Assembly (NCBI GenBank): GCA_003242035.1
Contig: QBMC01000009.1
Span: 1 to 56,486, forward strand
Direction: 5' to 3'
Source: Nodosilinea foveolarum
Lineage (GTDB): Bacteria > Cyanobacteriota > Cyanobacteriia > Phormidesmidales > Phormidesmidaceae
DNA length: 56,486 nt
Below are positions 26,668-34,011 of the stretch, in pieces. How positions within the stretch are numbered: position 1 is the first letter of the stretch; every line of letters starts with the position of its first letter. The notes under the pieces are model-generated. The model worked only from the letters and a program-made list of their open reading frames with translations. It made no database searches and had not been told where the DNA came from. A program made the position numbers and the translations under genes.

Positions 26668-27041
26668 TAACGATTAACGCACAGTCGGTCTCAAAATTGA
26701 CGTAAGACTGACGCTAGCGGCTAGCCGTTTCCAGATCAAAATGGCAGGCATTCGGCCACCGGATCAATTGAGTCGAGACTAGGCACTGCAATTCATCAAG
26801 ATACCAGAGGCGGTTGCCATCCCTAGGCTACATCCAACCGATTAATTTCTTGGTACAGCCGAAACTGCACGATACAAATCCGAACCATACCGATTAGAAA
26901 ACGGGAGGGAGAGAACAAAAGTTCTCGTAATACTAGCGCGAGTTCTAGTCTTTCTAGGTCAGATAGCGTCCGTCAGGTTGATTAAGGCGAAGACATCTAG
27001 CGCTGGCTGCTCAGAAGCGTCCTGATGCTAGCGAGCAAAGC
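26668..27041. other. non-coding region upstream of sRNA-like units
   Basis: About 370 bp without a supportable reading frame. It must hold the promoter of the minus-strand solute-binding gene and, on the plus strand, a promoter for the sRNA-like units that follow. I see no further repeat. Confidence 0.4.
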
Positions 27042-27103
27042 GGTACATCTAACTGGTAGATGCACCTTGATGTTCCTCGGCCTTCGGGTCGGGGATTTTT
27101 TTT
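27042..27103 (+). ncRNA. candidate small RNA A with intrinsic terminator
   Basis: GGTACATCTA (27042-27051) pairs with TAGATGCACC (27057-27066) around the loop ACTGG, with one mismatch. Then comes the hairpin CCTCGGCC-TTCG-GGTCGGGG (27075-27094) and eight T (27096-27103), a textbook terminator. No gene ends just upstream on the plus strand: the nearest plus-strand stop is at 24814. The terminated transcript is therefore probably a small RNA. Its 5' end is unknown and probably lies upstream of 27042. The motif AACTGGTAGATGCACC recurs in unit B. Confidence 0.55.
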
Positions 27104-27143
27104 GCTGATTTATCCTGAGCGGCCTCACTGTGCCGGAATAGTT

Positions 27144-27204
27144 AACTGGTAGATGCACCCTGACAGTTCCCTGGCTACTCTTCGGAGTACTAGGGAATTT
27201 TTTT
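27144..27204 (+). ncRNA. candidate small RNA B with intrinsic terminator
   Basis: AACTGGTAGATGCACC (27144-27159) repeats the motif of unit A. TTCCCTGGCTACTC (27167-27180) pairs with GAGTACTAGGGAA (27185-27197) over a TTCG loop, followed by a run of seven T ending at 27204. The stem sequences differ from unit A while the upstream motif is the same, as expected of two diverged copies of one RNA. The 5' end is unknown. Confidence 0.55.
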
Positions 27205-27230
27205 GGCTGTTGTTAGCGCTAAGTCGGGCG

Positions 27231-27264
27231 TAAAAAAAAGGGGCACCTAATGGCAACCCCTTTC
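27231..27264 (-). terminator. intrinsic terminator of the RG-rich protein gene
   Basis: AAAGGGG (27237-27243) pairs with CCCCTTT (27257-27263). The A-run at 27232-27239 forms the U-tract on the minus strand. It lies about 70 bp beyond the gene's stop. Confidence 0.7.
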
Positions 27265-27331
27265 TCTAAATTTAGACTTTTTAAGGTAAGGCGATTCTCA
27301 TCAGGAGAGGCTACATCAACGCCCGCTCTAC

Positions 27332-27856
27332 CTAAGCTCCTTCGCCGTCACTGGCCTCGGTCGCGCCTTCAGTATTAGACTCAGCCGGTGTTTCAGCCGC
27401 TGTATCCGTCGTCTCAGCCATGGCCGTATCAGTCGCTTCGGCCTCAGCCTCAGCAATCCCTTCAGCCGCTTCAGCGTTAGCTTCCACTTCAGAAATCTCA
27501 GGCACCTCTGGCTTAGGAGACGGTTTTGGCCCCCGCACTAGCGCTGGATTAACCGGCCCTCTAGGTGCTTCGTCATCTCGCCCGCGACCCTTACCACGGC
27601 CTTTGCCACCGCCTTTGCCACCTCGACCACCATCGCGGCTGTCGTTACCGTCGCGACTATAGGTAGCCTGACCTTCACTAGCACTATCGCCTTCCTTGCG
27701 ATCGCCCTTCTTAACCGGCTTGGGCGTATCTCGCTTGGGCGCATCCGAGGGAGTGCCTTCTGCCTGATTGCTTTCTACCTGGGTTCCTTCGGCCTGCGCC
27801 CCTTCTGCTTGCTTCGCAGCGTCGCGATCGCTTTTCTTAATAGGACGCTCTGCCAT
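27332..27856 (-). CDS. low-complexity Ala/Glu/Gly-Arg-rich protein
   Basis: About 174 residues from the ATG at 27856 (MAERPIKKSDRD); an upstream open start adds 15 residues. The N-terminal half is charged (Lys, Asp, Glu, Gln). The middle has a glycine-arginine-lysine tract of the GGRGGKGGGKGRGKGRGRDD sort near 75-95. The short block PRGPVNPALVRGPKPSPKPE follows, and the C-terminal third is Ala/Glu-rich. It has no folded domain I know. RG/KG tracts often bind RNA, so a role with nucleic acid is conceivable but unsupported. The PVNPALVRGPKP block looks the most constrained. It heads no obvious operon. Confidence 0.75.
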   Translation of the reverse strand: MAERPIKKSDRDAAKQAEGAQAEGTQVESNQAEGTPSDAPKRDTPKPVKKGDRKEGDSASEGQATYSRDGNDSRDGGRGGKGGGKGRGKGRGRDDEAPRGPVNPALVRGPKPSPKPEVPEISEVEANAEAAEGIAEAEAEATDTAMAETTDTAAETPAESNTEGATEASDGEGA

Positions 27857-27924
27857 GATCTGTCGTGCTCTGTAAACTAAATTGCCAGACAATCGTATCA
27901 CGCAAGATTGAGCGACAGGCAGAA

Positions 27925-28515
27925 TTAACCGGCTAAGACATCGCTAGCCGTTAACAATAGCGTCGGAAACACGCCGGAGCAGATCGGGAGATCGCCTGCA
28001 TAAACTATCTCCTGGTATTTACCCTCAACCAAAATCAGCACGGTTACCTTTTGCCGATGAGGATCAACAATCCAGTATTCAAGAATGCCGAGCTGTTGGT
28101 ACTGCGATCGCTTCCAAACATAATCGCGCTGATAGTTATCACTAGACTCAGGCCCCGGACTCACTAGCTCTGCAACAAACTGAGGCGGCAGTTGATCTAG
28201 TGTGATAGCTTTCCTAGCAGTTATCAGATGTTCAGGCTGCATGACTAATACATCAGGCTTACGATTGACCCATCGGTCGCCCACAGGATTCACTTGCAGC
28301 TCTTTGACGTTAGTGCGAATCAAATTCTTAAGCTGCGGAACTTGAGTCAGAAGGGCGAACGCTAGCTGTATCGCTATTCGCAAATTGATATCGTCTTCGG
28401 ACGCCACTTCAATCAATTCTCCCGTACTGAGCAAGCGGTAGTTAGTCTCTAGATCAAGCTGCTCGTCATCCAGATATTCCTGATAGCTGCGGTAGCGAAC
28501 GGGAGTGTAGGTCAT
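27925..28515 (-). CDS. Uma2 family (DUF820) PD-(D/E)XK nuclease-like protein
   Basis: 196 residues. MTYTPVRYRSYQEYLDDEQ, then YRLLSTGELIEVASEDDIN, with WVNRKPDVLVMQPEHL, FVAELVSPGPESSDNYQRDY and GILEYWIVDPHRQKVTVL, gives the Uma2 pattern. PDVLV and VAELVSPG carry the Asp and Glu of the PD-(D/E)XK core, and the following WxxYxxxGxxEYWIVDP block is complete. These proteins are very abundant in cyanobacteria. A nuclease fold is established by comparison; the biological role is not known. It shares the strand with the DUF5331 gene upstream (26 bp away). Confidence 0.92.
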   Translation of the reverse strand: MTYTPVRYRSYQEYLDDEQLDLETNYRLLSTGELIEVASEDDINLRIAIQLAFALLTQVPQLKNLIRTNVKELQVNPVGDRWVNRKPDVLVMQPEHLITARKAITLDQLPPQFVAELVSPGPESSDNYQRDYVWKRSQYQQLGILEYWIVDPHRQKVTVLILVEGKYQEIVYAGDLPICSGVFPTLLLTASDVLAG

Positions 28516-28541
28516 GAACTTACCTAGTGATTTTTTAGACG

Positions 28542-28931
28542 CTAGTCATCCATTTCGGGAGGCCAGCCGCCTTGAGTCGCCGGAGCTTCACTTTCTAGCA
28601 AAGGCGTCGTCTCGCCTTCCGAGGAAGCTTCAATCGTCTTACCGACTTCGCCATTGTCCAAAACGGCTTCAGGATCGAAGTTTAGCCCCAACACATCAAT
28701 CAGCGCGTCCTCATCTGAGTTTAGCTGATAAAAAGGCACCATCAGGTTAGACAACTTAGGCTCTAGTGCGTTCACCACGCCCAAAATCAAAAAGGAAGAC
28801 GGTCTTCGGCCTCCCTCGGGCGTACGCACAGAAGTCGTAGCCATCTGCACCTCTAGCCAGGTGCGATTAGCCCGGAAATAATCTAGCCACTTATCGCGGA
28901 TAACCGACGTAAAATTCTCAAAGAATGCCAT
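28542..28931 (-). CDS. DUF5331-type cyanobacterial protein
   Basis: 129 residues. The N-terminal half MAFFENFTSVIRDKWLDYFR, with NRTWLEVQM, GGRRPSSFLILGVVNALEP and LMVPFYQLN, is the conserved core of a cyanobacteria-specific family I recall as DUF5331. The remaining 60 residues are acidic and variable, ending GGWPPEMDD. No membrane span or enzyme motif is visible, and the role is unknown. It lies 26 bp upstream of the Uma2 gene on the same strand. Confidence 0.75.
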   Translation of the reverse strand: MAFFENFTSVIRDKWLDYFRANRTWLEVQMATTSVRTPEGGRRPSSFLILGVVNALEPKLSNLMVPFYQLNSDEDALIDVLGLNFDPEAVLDNGEVGKTIEASSEGETTPLLESEAPATQGGWPPEMDD

Positions 28932-29081
28932 TTTTCAACCTGCAAGGGATCAGCCAACTTCGCAGCAATCTAGCACCCTTCAGTCGCGATGACTAGACCA
29001 TGAGCAAATTATCTTGGTTTACGTTCACTCCCCCGGCGTTGACTATAATCGACAAATTCAATACGCCCCCGTCCCTCACAA

Positions 29082-29846
29082 ATGATTGCGGCCCTAGAAC
29101 TTCACAACCTCAGCAAGCAGTTTGGCTCGCACCAAGCGGTCAATCGGCTAAGTTTGTCAGTGCCCGCCGGTACGCTCTACGCTTTCTTAGGCGCAAACGG
29201 TGCAGGTAAAACAACGACGCTGCGAATGATTGCGGGACTACTACAGCCGGACGAAGGCGATGCGTTTATCTTTGGCAGCAGCATTTTGCGATCGCCCCGC
29301 CAAGCAAAACAAAGGCTAGCCTACCTCCCCGAAGACGCCCTGCTCTACAGCAAGCTGCGACCCATGGAGTATCTAGAATTTGTCGCCGGACTGTGGAATA
29401 TCCCAGCGTCCAGGGCGCAGCCTCACGCCCAGCAGTTGTTGAAACAGCTCAACCTGTGGACAGTTCGCGCCGACTATATCGAAACCTTTTCTCGGGGAAT
29501 GCGGCAAAAGTTAGCCCTAGCAGGCGCATTTATCCACGAGCCACAGCTCATTATTTTAGACGAACCGCTTGGTGGACTCGATGCAGCGGCGGCTCGACTG
29601 GTCAAAACCATGCTGCTAGAGTACGCCGAGCAGGGCAATACCGTCATCCTGACGACTCACGTTTTAGACGTAGCCGAGCGGATGGCCCAGCAAATCGGCA
29701 TTCTCAATCGCGGCCAGCTCATTGCCGCTGGCACACTAGACGAGCTAAGAGTCCGCAGCGACCAGTCCGGGGGCACTTTGGAAAGCGTTTTTCTAGAACT
29801 AATTGACCAATCTGATCGCGATCAACCCATCTCCGATACTTTATGA
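29082..29846 (+). CDS. ABC transporter ATP-binding protein (ABC-2 type)
   Basis: 254 residues. FLGANGAGKTTTLRMIAGLL (about 36-55) is the Walker A region. FSRGMRQKLALAGAF is the signature, with S-R-G-M-R-Q-K in place of LSGGQ, as in ABC-2 exporters. LIILDEPLGGLDA is Walker B and the D-loop, and VILTTHVLD is the H-loop. The protein powers the permease encoded next, which starts 4 bp before this stop. This family exports drugs, polysaccharides or other molecules, or acts in membrane processes. The substrate is unknown. Confidence 0.94.
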   Translation: MIAALELHNLSKQFGSHQAVNRLSLSVPAGTLYAFLGANGAGKTTTLRMIAGLLQPDEGDAFIFGSSILRSPRQAKQRLAYLPEDALLYSKLRPMEYLEFVAGLWNIPASRAQPHAQQLLKQLNLWTVRADYIETFSRGMRQKLALAGAFIHEPQLIILDEPLGGLDAAAARLVKTMLLEYAEQGNTVILTTHVLDVAERMAQQIGILNRGQLIAAGTLDELRVRSDQSGGTLESVFLELIDQSDRDQPISDTL

Positions 29847-31420
29847 ATATTCGCTCGACGGCTCGCTCATTTTGGTGGCTGCTCGACCACGAATTTCGTC
29901 TATGGTGGCGCAAAACAACCGAATCCAAGCAGTTTTGGGCCTGGATCATCGTGATTGGCCTAGTCGTCGGCGGCAGCCTCACGTTGCTATGGCTAGCTCT
30001 GAGTACTCTACGAGCAGAGATGTCTTCAGCGGCGCTAACCGGGTTACCCGATACCGCTATTTGGATTGCGATCGCCCTCTCTTTCACCACTTTTCTATTC
30101 GCCTTCAACCAGTCCGTCAGCGAAAGCGTCATCGTCCTATTCGAGCGCGGCGATCTAGACTTGCTGCTGTCTTCACCAATTTCTAGTCGCGTTATCTTTG
30201 CCGTCCGGTTGCTAAGCGTGGCCTTGACCGTGTTTGCCGGATTTTGTCTGTTTGCAGTCCCGGCTAGTCTGTTAGCCATTCTCATTGGGCTACCTCAGCT
30301 ACTGGGCATTTATCCAGCGCTAATGGGCATTTGCCTAATCGCGACCAGTCTTGGCATGTTGTTGACCCTGGGACTGGTAAGACTCATCGGCGCAAGGCGA
30401 GCGCGAACCTGGGTGCAAATTCTAAATTTGGTCACCACCGTTATCGTCATTTTGGGCTTTCAGCTTCCCAACTTTCTTCAGACTAGCCGCTTCGATCTGA
30501 GCGGACTTCAGCAGCGCGCGCAAGGCTGGGTAGCGCCTAGTAGCCCGCTCGAAAATATTCTGGGCGTAGAGAGTGAGCTTTGGTTTCTAGCGCGAACAAT
30601 CTGGCTCGATCCGACCGCTGTGCTGCTGACGGTTGTGGTGAGTAGCGCGATCGCCCTTTTCACCATTTACATCCTCGCCCAATCCTTTATCCAGGGAACG
30701 CAGCAGTCCATCACTCGCAAACATCGCGCCCACGCTGACGAAGGCACTGCTCTACAAGACGGATTTAACCGAGTCGTGCTAACCAAAGAATGGCGGATGA
30801 TGCGCCGCAGTCCATACCTCATTTCGCAGGCAGCGCTCCAAATTCTGCTGGTACTACCGCTCACCTGGGTCATTTTGCAAGGCGGCAGCACCAGCGGCAG
30901 CTTCAACATCGACCAAGCCGCTAGTTTTGCCATGCCCTTCTTGGGCGGACAGCTCACCTACGCCTTTACCTACGTTTGCCTGTCGGGAGAAGAAGCCGCC
31001 GACCTGCTGAAATCGGCACCCGTCGCGGTTGGCTCGCTCCGTTGGCGCAAACAGCTCGCAGCGCTCATTCCCGTCTGGGCGCTGTTGTTTCCGGTATTTA
31101 CGCTGCTGATTTGGCAAGGGTACACTTGGCTACCGGGCCTGCTCGCCACTCTGGGCGCCTCAGCGAGCGCCTCATTTCTACGACTGTGGAATTCGCACCC
31201 GGTCGCTCGCAAAGAAATGTTCCGGCAGCGGCAGCTCGGTAAAACAGATTTGCTGCTAGGGCTGCTGGAGCCTAGCTCTACCTGGGCATGGGCCGGACTC
31301 GGCGCAGCGCTATATGCCGGTTTGATCAGTCTCAGCCTGGGCTTAGTCTGCCTTCTAAGCGTTTTGCTGTCGTCGGGCTATTGGCGCGGGCGTCAGCTTG
31401 GCTCTTTTTTGCATTATTAA
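29843..31420 (+). CDS. ABC-2 type transporter permease
   Basis: 525 residues, strongly hydrophobic with about 10-12 membrane segments. The N-terminus RSTARSFWWLLDHEFRLWWR precedes a first span (AWIIVIGLVVGGSLTLLWLA). FERGDLDLLLSSPISSRVIF, with the FErgdLdlLLssPis element, is the usual cytoplasmic motif after the second span of ABC-2 permeases. A second similar element, LSGEEAADLLKSAPVAVGSL, lies near residue 385, showing that the protein is an internal duplication or fused pair. It overlaps the ATPase gene by 4 bp, so the two are coupled and form one exporter. The substrate is unknown. Confidence 0.9.
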   Translation: MNIRSTARSFWWLLDHEFRLWWRKTTESKQFWAWIIVIGLVVGGSLTLLWLALSTLRAEMSSAALTGLPDTAIWIAIALSFTTFLFAFNQSVSESVIVLFERGDLDLLLSSPISSRVIFAVRLLSVALTVFAGFCLFAVPASLLAILIGLPQLLGIYPALMGICLIATSLGMLLTLGLVRLIGARRARTWVQILNLVTTVIVILGFQLPNFLQTSRFDLSGLQQRAQGWVAPSSPLENILGVESELWFLARTIWLDPTAVLLTVVVSSAIALFTIYILAQSFIQGTQQSITRKHRAHADEGTALQDGFNRVVLTKEWRMMRRSPYLISQAALQILLVLPLTWVILQGGSTSGSFNIDQAASFAMPFLGGQLTYAFTYVCLSGEEAADLLKSAPVAVGSLRWRKQLAALIPVWALLFPVFTLLIWQGYTWLPGLLATLGASASASFLRLWNSHPVARKEMFRQRQLGKTDLLLGLLEPSSTWAWAGLGAALYAGLISLSLGLVCLLSVLLSSGYWRGRQLGSFLHY

Positions 31421-31430
31421 CCGCTCCACC

Positions 31431-32486
31431 CTAACGTCGCCGCCTGCGATTAAACGGACTGCTAATTTCTAAATCGCCGGTTTTAATACCCTTCGTCACA
31501 TCCAATCCTGGTGGCTGCTGCGCTTGATGTCGAGAAATTTCTTTATGTACATCATTGGCGATCGCCCGATGAGATTTCGTCACCACCGGATCAGCCTCTA
31601 ATAGCTGAAACTTGTAGTAAAGCATCCGCGAAAAATCGCTTAGATTTCCGCTAAAAAACTCTGTCGGCGACACAGTCACGGTGCTTTCCGCCATAATCTG
31701 CTCAATTAGTTGCGGACTCAAAATTGCCTGAAACTGCTGTATGTAAGCCCAGGCAATCGAGCGCAACTCCATCTGCAAATCGCCTTTTTCGGCATAGCTG
31801 GCCACCCGCTGTGCCAGCGCAATCCACTCAGGCGCAACCCACCGGCTCAGCGCTTTCTCCAAGTCAAAAGCAGCCATCACGCGATCAATCAGAACTCGCC
31901 CACCCGAACGGCTCAATGATCCGTCGTTCAAAGTCGCCACTACGGTTTGGGCCAAGTTGAGCACAGCCTCCGTTGTCCAATCCATATTGTCGGGCGCAAA
32001 CTGCTGTAAGTAAGCGCTAATCACGTTGGTCACCGTGGCTTCCTGCTCGCGTCGCCACACCGCCACCTGTTCGGCCAAAAGCTGCGATCCCACATCGACT
32101 AGCGCCGGGTCTACGCCTAAGCTCTCAAAAGCTGCGATCGCCTCATCCGTAAACCCCTCAAGCTGAGCATTCTCAACCGTCACCGTAGACACATTTGCCA
32201 CCACCGCACCCACAACGGCTCGCAGCTCCATCGCCGACTCGGGCCGACCAAAGGTCACCACGTAAGCCCGCAGCACATTCAGCACCGGCTTCAAATCGTC
32301 TAAGACAGATCTTTTCTTTTCAGGGTTTTTCCTGGGCGGATGAACAACAGGCGTTTTACTTTTAGATCCAGTCTTTTCAGGCAGGTTTTTGTCAGGCACA
32401 GCAGCCTCCGAGGAAGAACGAGAACCCGTGATATTAGTATCAGGTTTAGGCGACCTTCTAAACAACCGACGCAGCCAACGAAACAT
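31431..32486 (-). CDS. cyanobacterial protein of unknown function
   Basis: 351 residues. The start is strongly basic (FRWLRRLFRRSPKP), and the first 75 residues are disordered and rich in Lys, Ser and Pro. The rest, from about 80, is a helical domain without membrane spans, with VTVENAQLEGFTDEAIAAFE, QQFAPDNMDWTTEAVLNLAQ, FDLEKALSRWVAPEWIALAQ and the C-terminal MLYYKFQLLEADPVVTKSHR near 300. The short end EISSPFNRRRRR is basic. I recognise no family. It converges on the ABC permease gene with only 10 bp between stops. Confidence 0.8.
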   Translation of the reverse strand: MFRWLRRLFRRSPKPDTNITGSRSSSEAAVPDKNLPEKTGSKSKTPVVHPPRKNPEKKRSVLDDLKPVLNVLRAYVVTFGRPESAMELRAVVGAVVANVSTVTVENAQLEGFTDEAIAAFESLGVDPALVDVGSQLLAEQVAVWRREQEATVTNVISAYLQQFAPDNMDWTTEAVLNLAQTVVATLNDGSLSRSGGRVLIDRVMAAFDLEKALSRWVAPEWIALAQRVASYAEKGDLQMELRSIAWAYIQQFQAILSPQLIEQIMAESTVTVSPTEFFSGNLSDFSRMLYYKFQLLEADPVVTKSHRAIANDVHKEISRHQAQQPPGLDVTKGIKTGDLEISSPFNRRRRR

Positions 32487-32620
32487 CCTACCGCTCCCAA
32501 ATACAACCCGACCCTGAACAAAAACTCAGCCAACCACGGAATTCAGCTTAATAGACCTCAACTTAACAGAATTGTTCGCCGCCCTCTAATTCACTCATCC
32601 GCTTTACCTGTCTACTCTCA

Positions 32621-33643
32621 TCAGCTCTTATCCATCGCCTCTATCGCCACACGAATCGTCGCGGCCACCGACTCAGCCAGCGCCGTAAAATCATATCCGC
32701 CTTCCAACCCAAACAAAACCGCTGGCGTCAATTTCATGCACTGCTGCGTAAACCATCCATAGTCCTCCGGATGCAGCGACACACCCGCCAGCGGATCGGC
32801 CTGATTCGCATCGTAGCCAGCACTGACGATCAGCAGGCTAGATTTAGCGCTAGCCAAAAAGTCAGAGAAAAAAGCCTGCGCCTGTTCCTCCCACAGCATT
32901 TGATAGTCAGCCAAAACGCTACCCGGCGGCACGGGCAAGTTCAAAACATTCTGATAGCGCCCCCTTTCCGTCGCGGCTCCCGTACCCGGATAGGCCGGAC
33001 TCTGATGAAAAGAGCAGTAAGCAAGGTTAGGATTCTCTTCAATCAGGGCCTGAGTGCCATTGCCATGATGTACGTCCCAATCGAGTATGGCTACGCGCTC
33101 AACGCCTGAAGCTAAGGCATAGTGAGCCGCGATCGCCGCATTCGACAGCAGGCAAAATCCCATCGGGCGATCGCGCTCCGCATGATGACCCGGTGGCCGC
33201 ACCAGCGCAAACGCAGGCGACTGTTGCTCAATCACCACATCCACGCCGTCTAACCAGGCCGCCACCGCCAGCAGCGCCACCTCATAGCTTTGGGGCGAGG
33301 CCAAAGTATCCGCATCCAAGTAGCCGCCCCCTTTCTTAGCAAACGCCTTGAGCGCGGCCACATACCCCGAATCATGAACGCGATGCACGTCCGGCAGCAC
33401 CGAGCGACTAGACGGCTCGCGCCAGACAATACGACTGGCCCAATCGTCCTTTTGTTTCGCCAGATCGTCGTTTCGAGAACCGCTCGCCATCGGCAAATTC
33501 AACTCACTTTCACGATGCTTACGCTGGCTTGCTTTCAAATAGTCCACGACCGCTACCAAACGAGTTGCGTTTTCTGGGTGCCCCGCCCCCGTATCGTGAG
33601 TCAAAAAGAGATCGCTATAAAAAACAGGAAACTCATAAGCCAT
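32621..33643 (-). CDS. histone deacetylase family protein (acetylpolyamine amidohydrolase-like)
   Basis: About 340 residues from the ATG at 33643 ([11 protein letters not shown]); 21 further residues upstream are open. [14 protein letters not shown] is the conserved N-terminal block. [20 protein letters not shown] carries the catalytic His pair, and [19 protein letters not shown] the zinc ligands Asp and His. [18 protein letters not shown] carries the third ligand, and LEGGYD closes the active site. All catalytic positions are present. Bacterial members remove acetyl groups from polyamines, acetoin-related compounds or proteins; the true substrate is unknown. The gene is divergent from gyrA. 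Confidence 0.94.
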   Translation of the reverse strand: MAYEFPVFYSDLFLTHDTGAGHPENATRLVAVVDYLKASQRKHRESELNLPMASGSRNDDLAKQKDDWASRIVWREPSSRSVLPDVHRVHDSGYVAALKAFAKKGGGYLDADTLASPQSYEVALLAVAAWLDGVDVVIEQQSPAFALVRPPGHHAERDRPMGFCLLSNAAIAAHYALASGVERVAILDWDVHHGNGTQALIEENPNLAYCSFHQSPAYPGTGAATERGRYQNVLNLPVPPGSVLADYQMLWEEQAQAFFSDFLASAKSSLLIVSAGYDANQADPLAGVSLHPEDYGWFTQQCMKLTPAVLFGLEGGYDFTALAESVAATIRVAIEAMDKS

Positions 33644-33813
33644 AGTATCTTCAGAGAATTGAACAAACCTCGACGGCGGCTCTTTTGGGTTGGGTGCGAT
33701 CGTCACTCAAAAAGCCCTCAATATGATAGAATTTTAAGCGTACTAATCGCTAACTTGAAGTCCATCTGCGCCCTTTTAAAACAAGCTATTCCACTTAAAA
33801 AAATTGCTGAAAA

Positions 33814-33885
33814 ATTGTTGTTTTCTGTAACAACAATCGGGTGCCAACAACTCGATTAAACAAACAGTCTTTCACAGACTGTTTT
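33814..33885 (+). promoter_or_regulatory. two leader hairpins upstream of gyrA, the second terminator-like
   Basis: ATTGTTGTT (33814-33822) pairs perfectly with AACAACAAT (33829-33837), with a 6-base loop. Then AAACAGTCT (33862-33870) pairs perfectly with AGACTGTTT (33876-33884) around TTCAC and is followed by TTGTAGTTGTTTT. The second hairpin has the shape of an intrinsic terminator and lies about 130 bases before the gyrA start. It could attenuate gyrA transcription or end a short upstream RNA. The structures are read directly; the function is inferred. Confidence 0.45.
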
Positions 33886-34011
33886 GTAGTTGTTTTGAAA
33901 CCTATTTTTCTAACTAGTCTACTGCTTAGAAAACACTTACTAAAAAAACGTCAAGCCCCCGTCTGCGCAGACCAAACTGTCAATTTTCGCGAAAATCCTG
34001 GAGCTTTCTAC

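Noticed and set aside
29719-30285. 188-codon antisense frame across the ABC transporter genes
   Set aside because: It lies opposite two well-supported, overlapping genes and has an Arg/Thr/Asn-rich composition without motifs.
33841-34011. 57-residue N-terminal extension of GyrA
   Set aside because: The extension translates the leader hairpins and has no family counterpart; the ATG at 34012 with CCTGGAG upstream matches GyrA starts.
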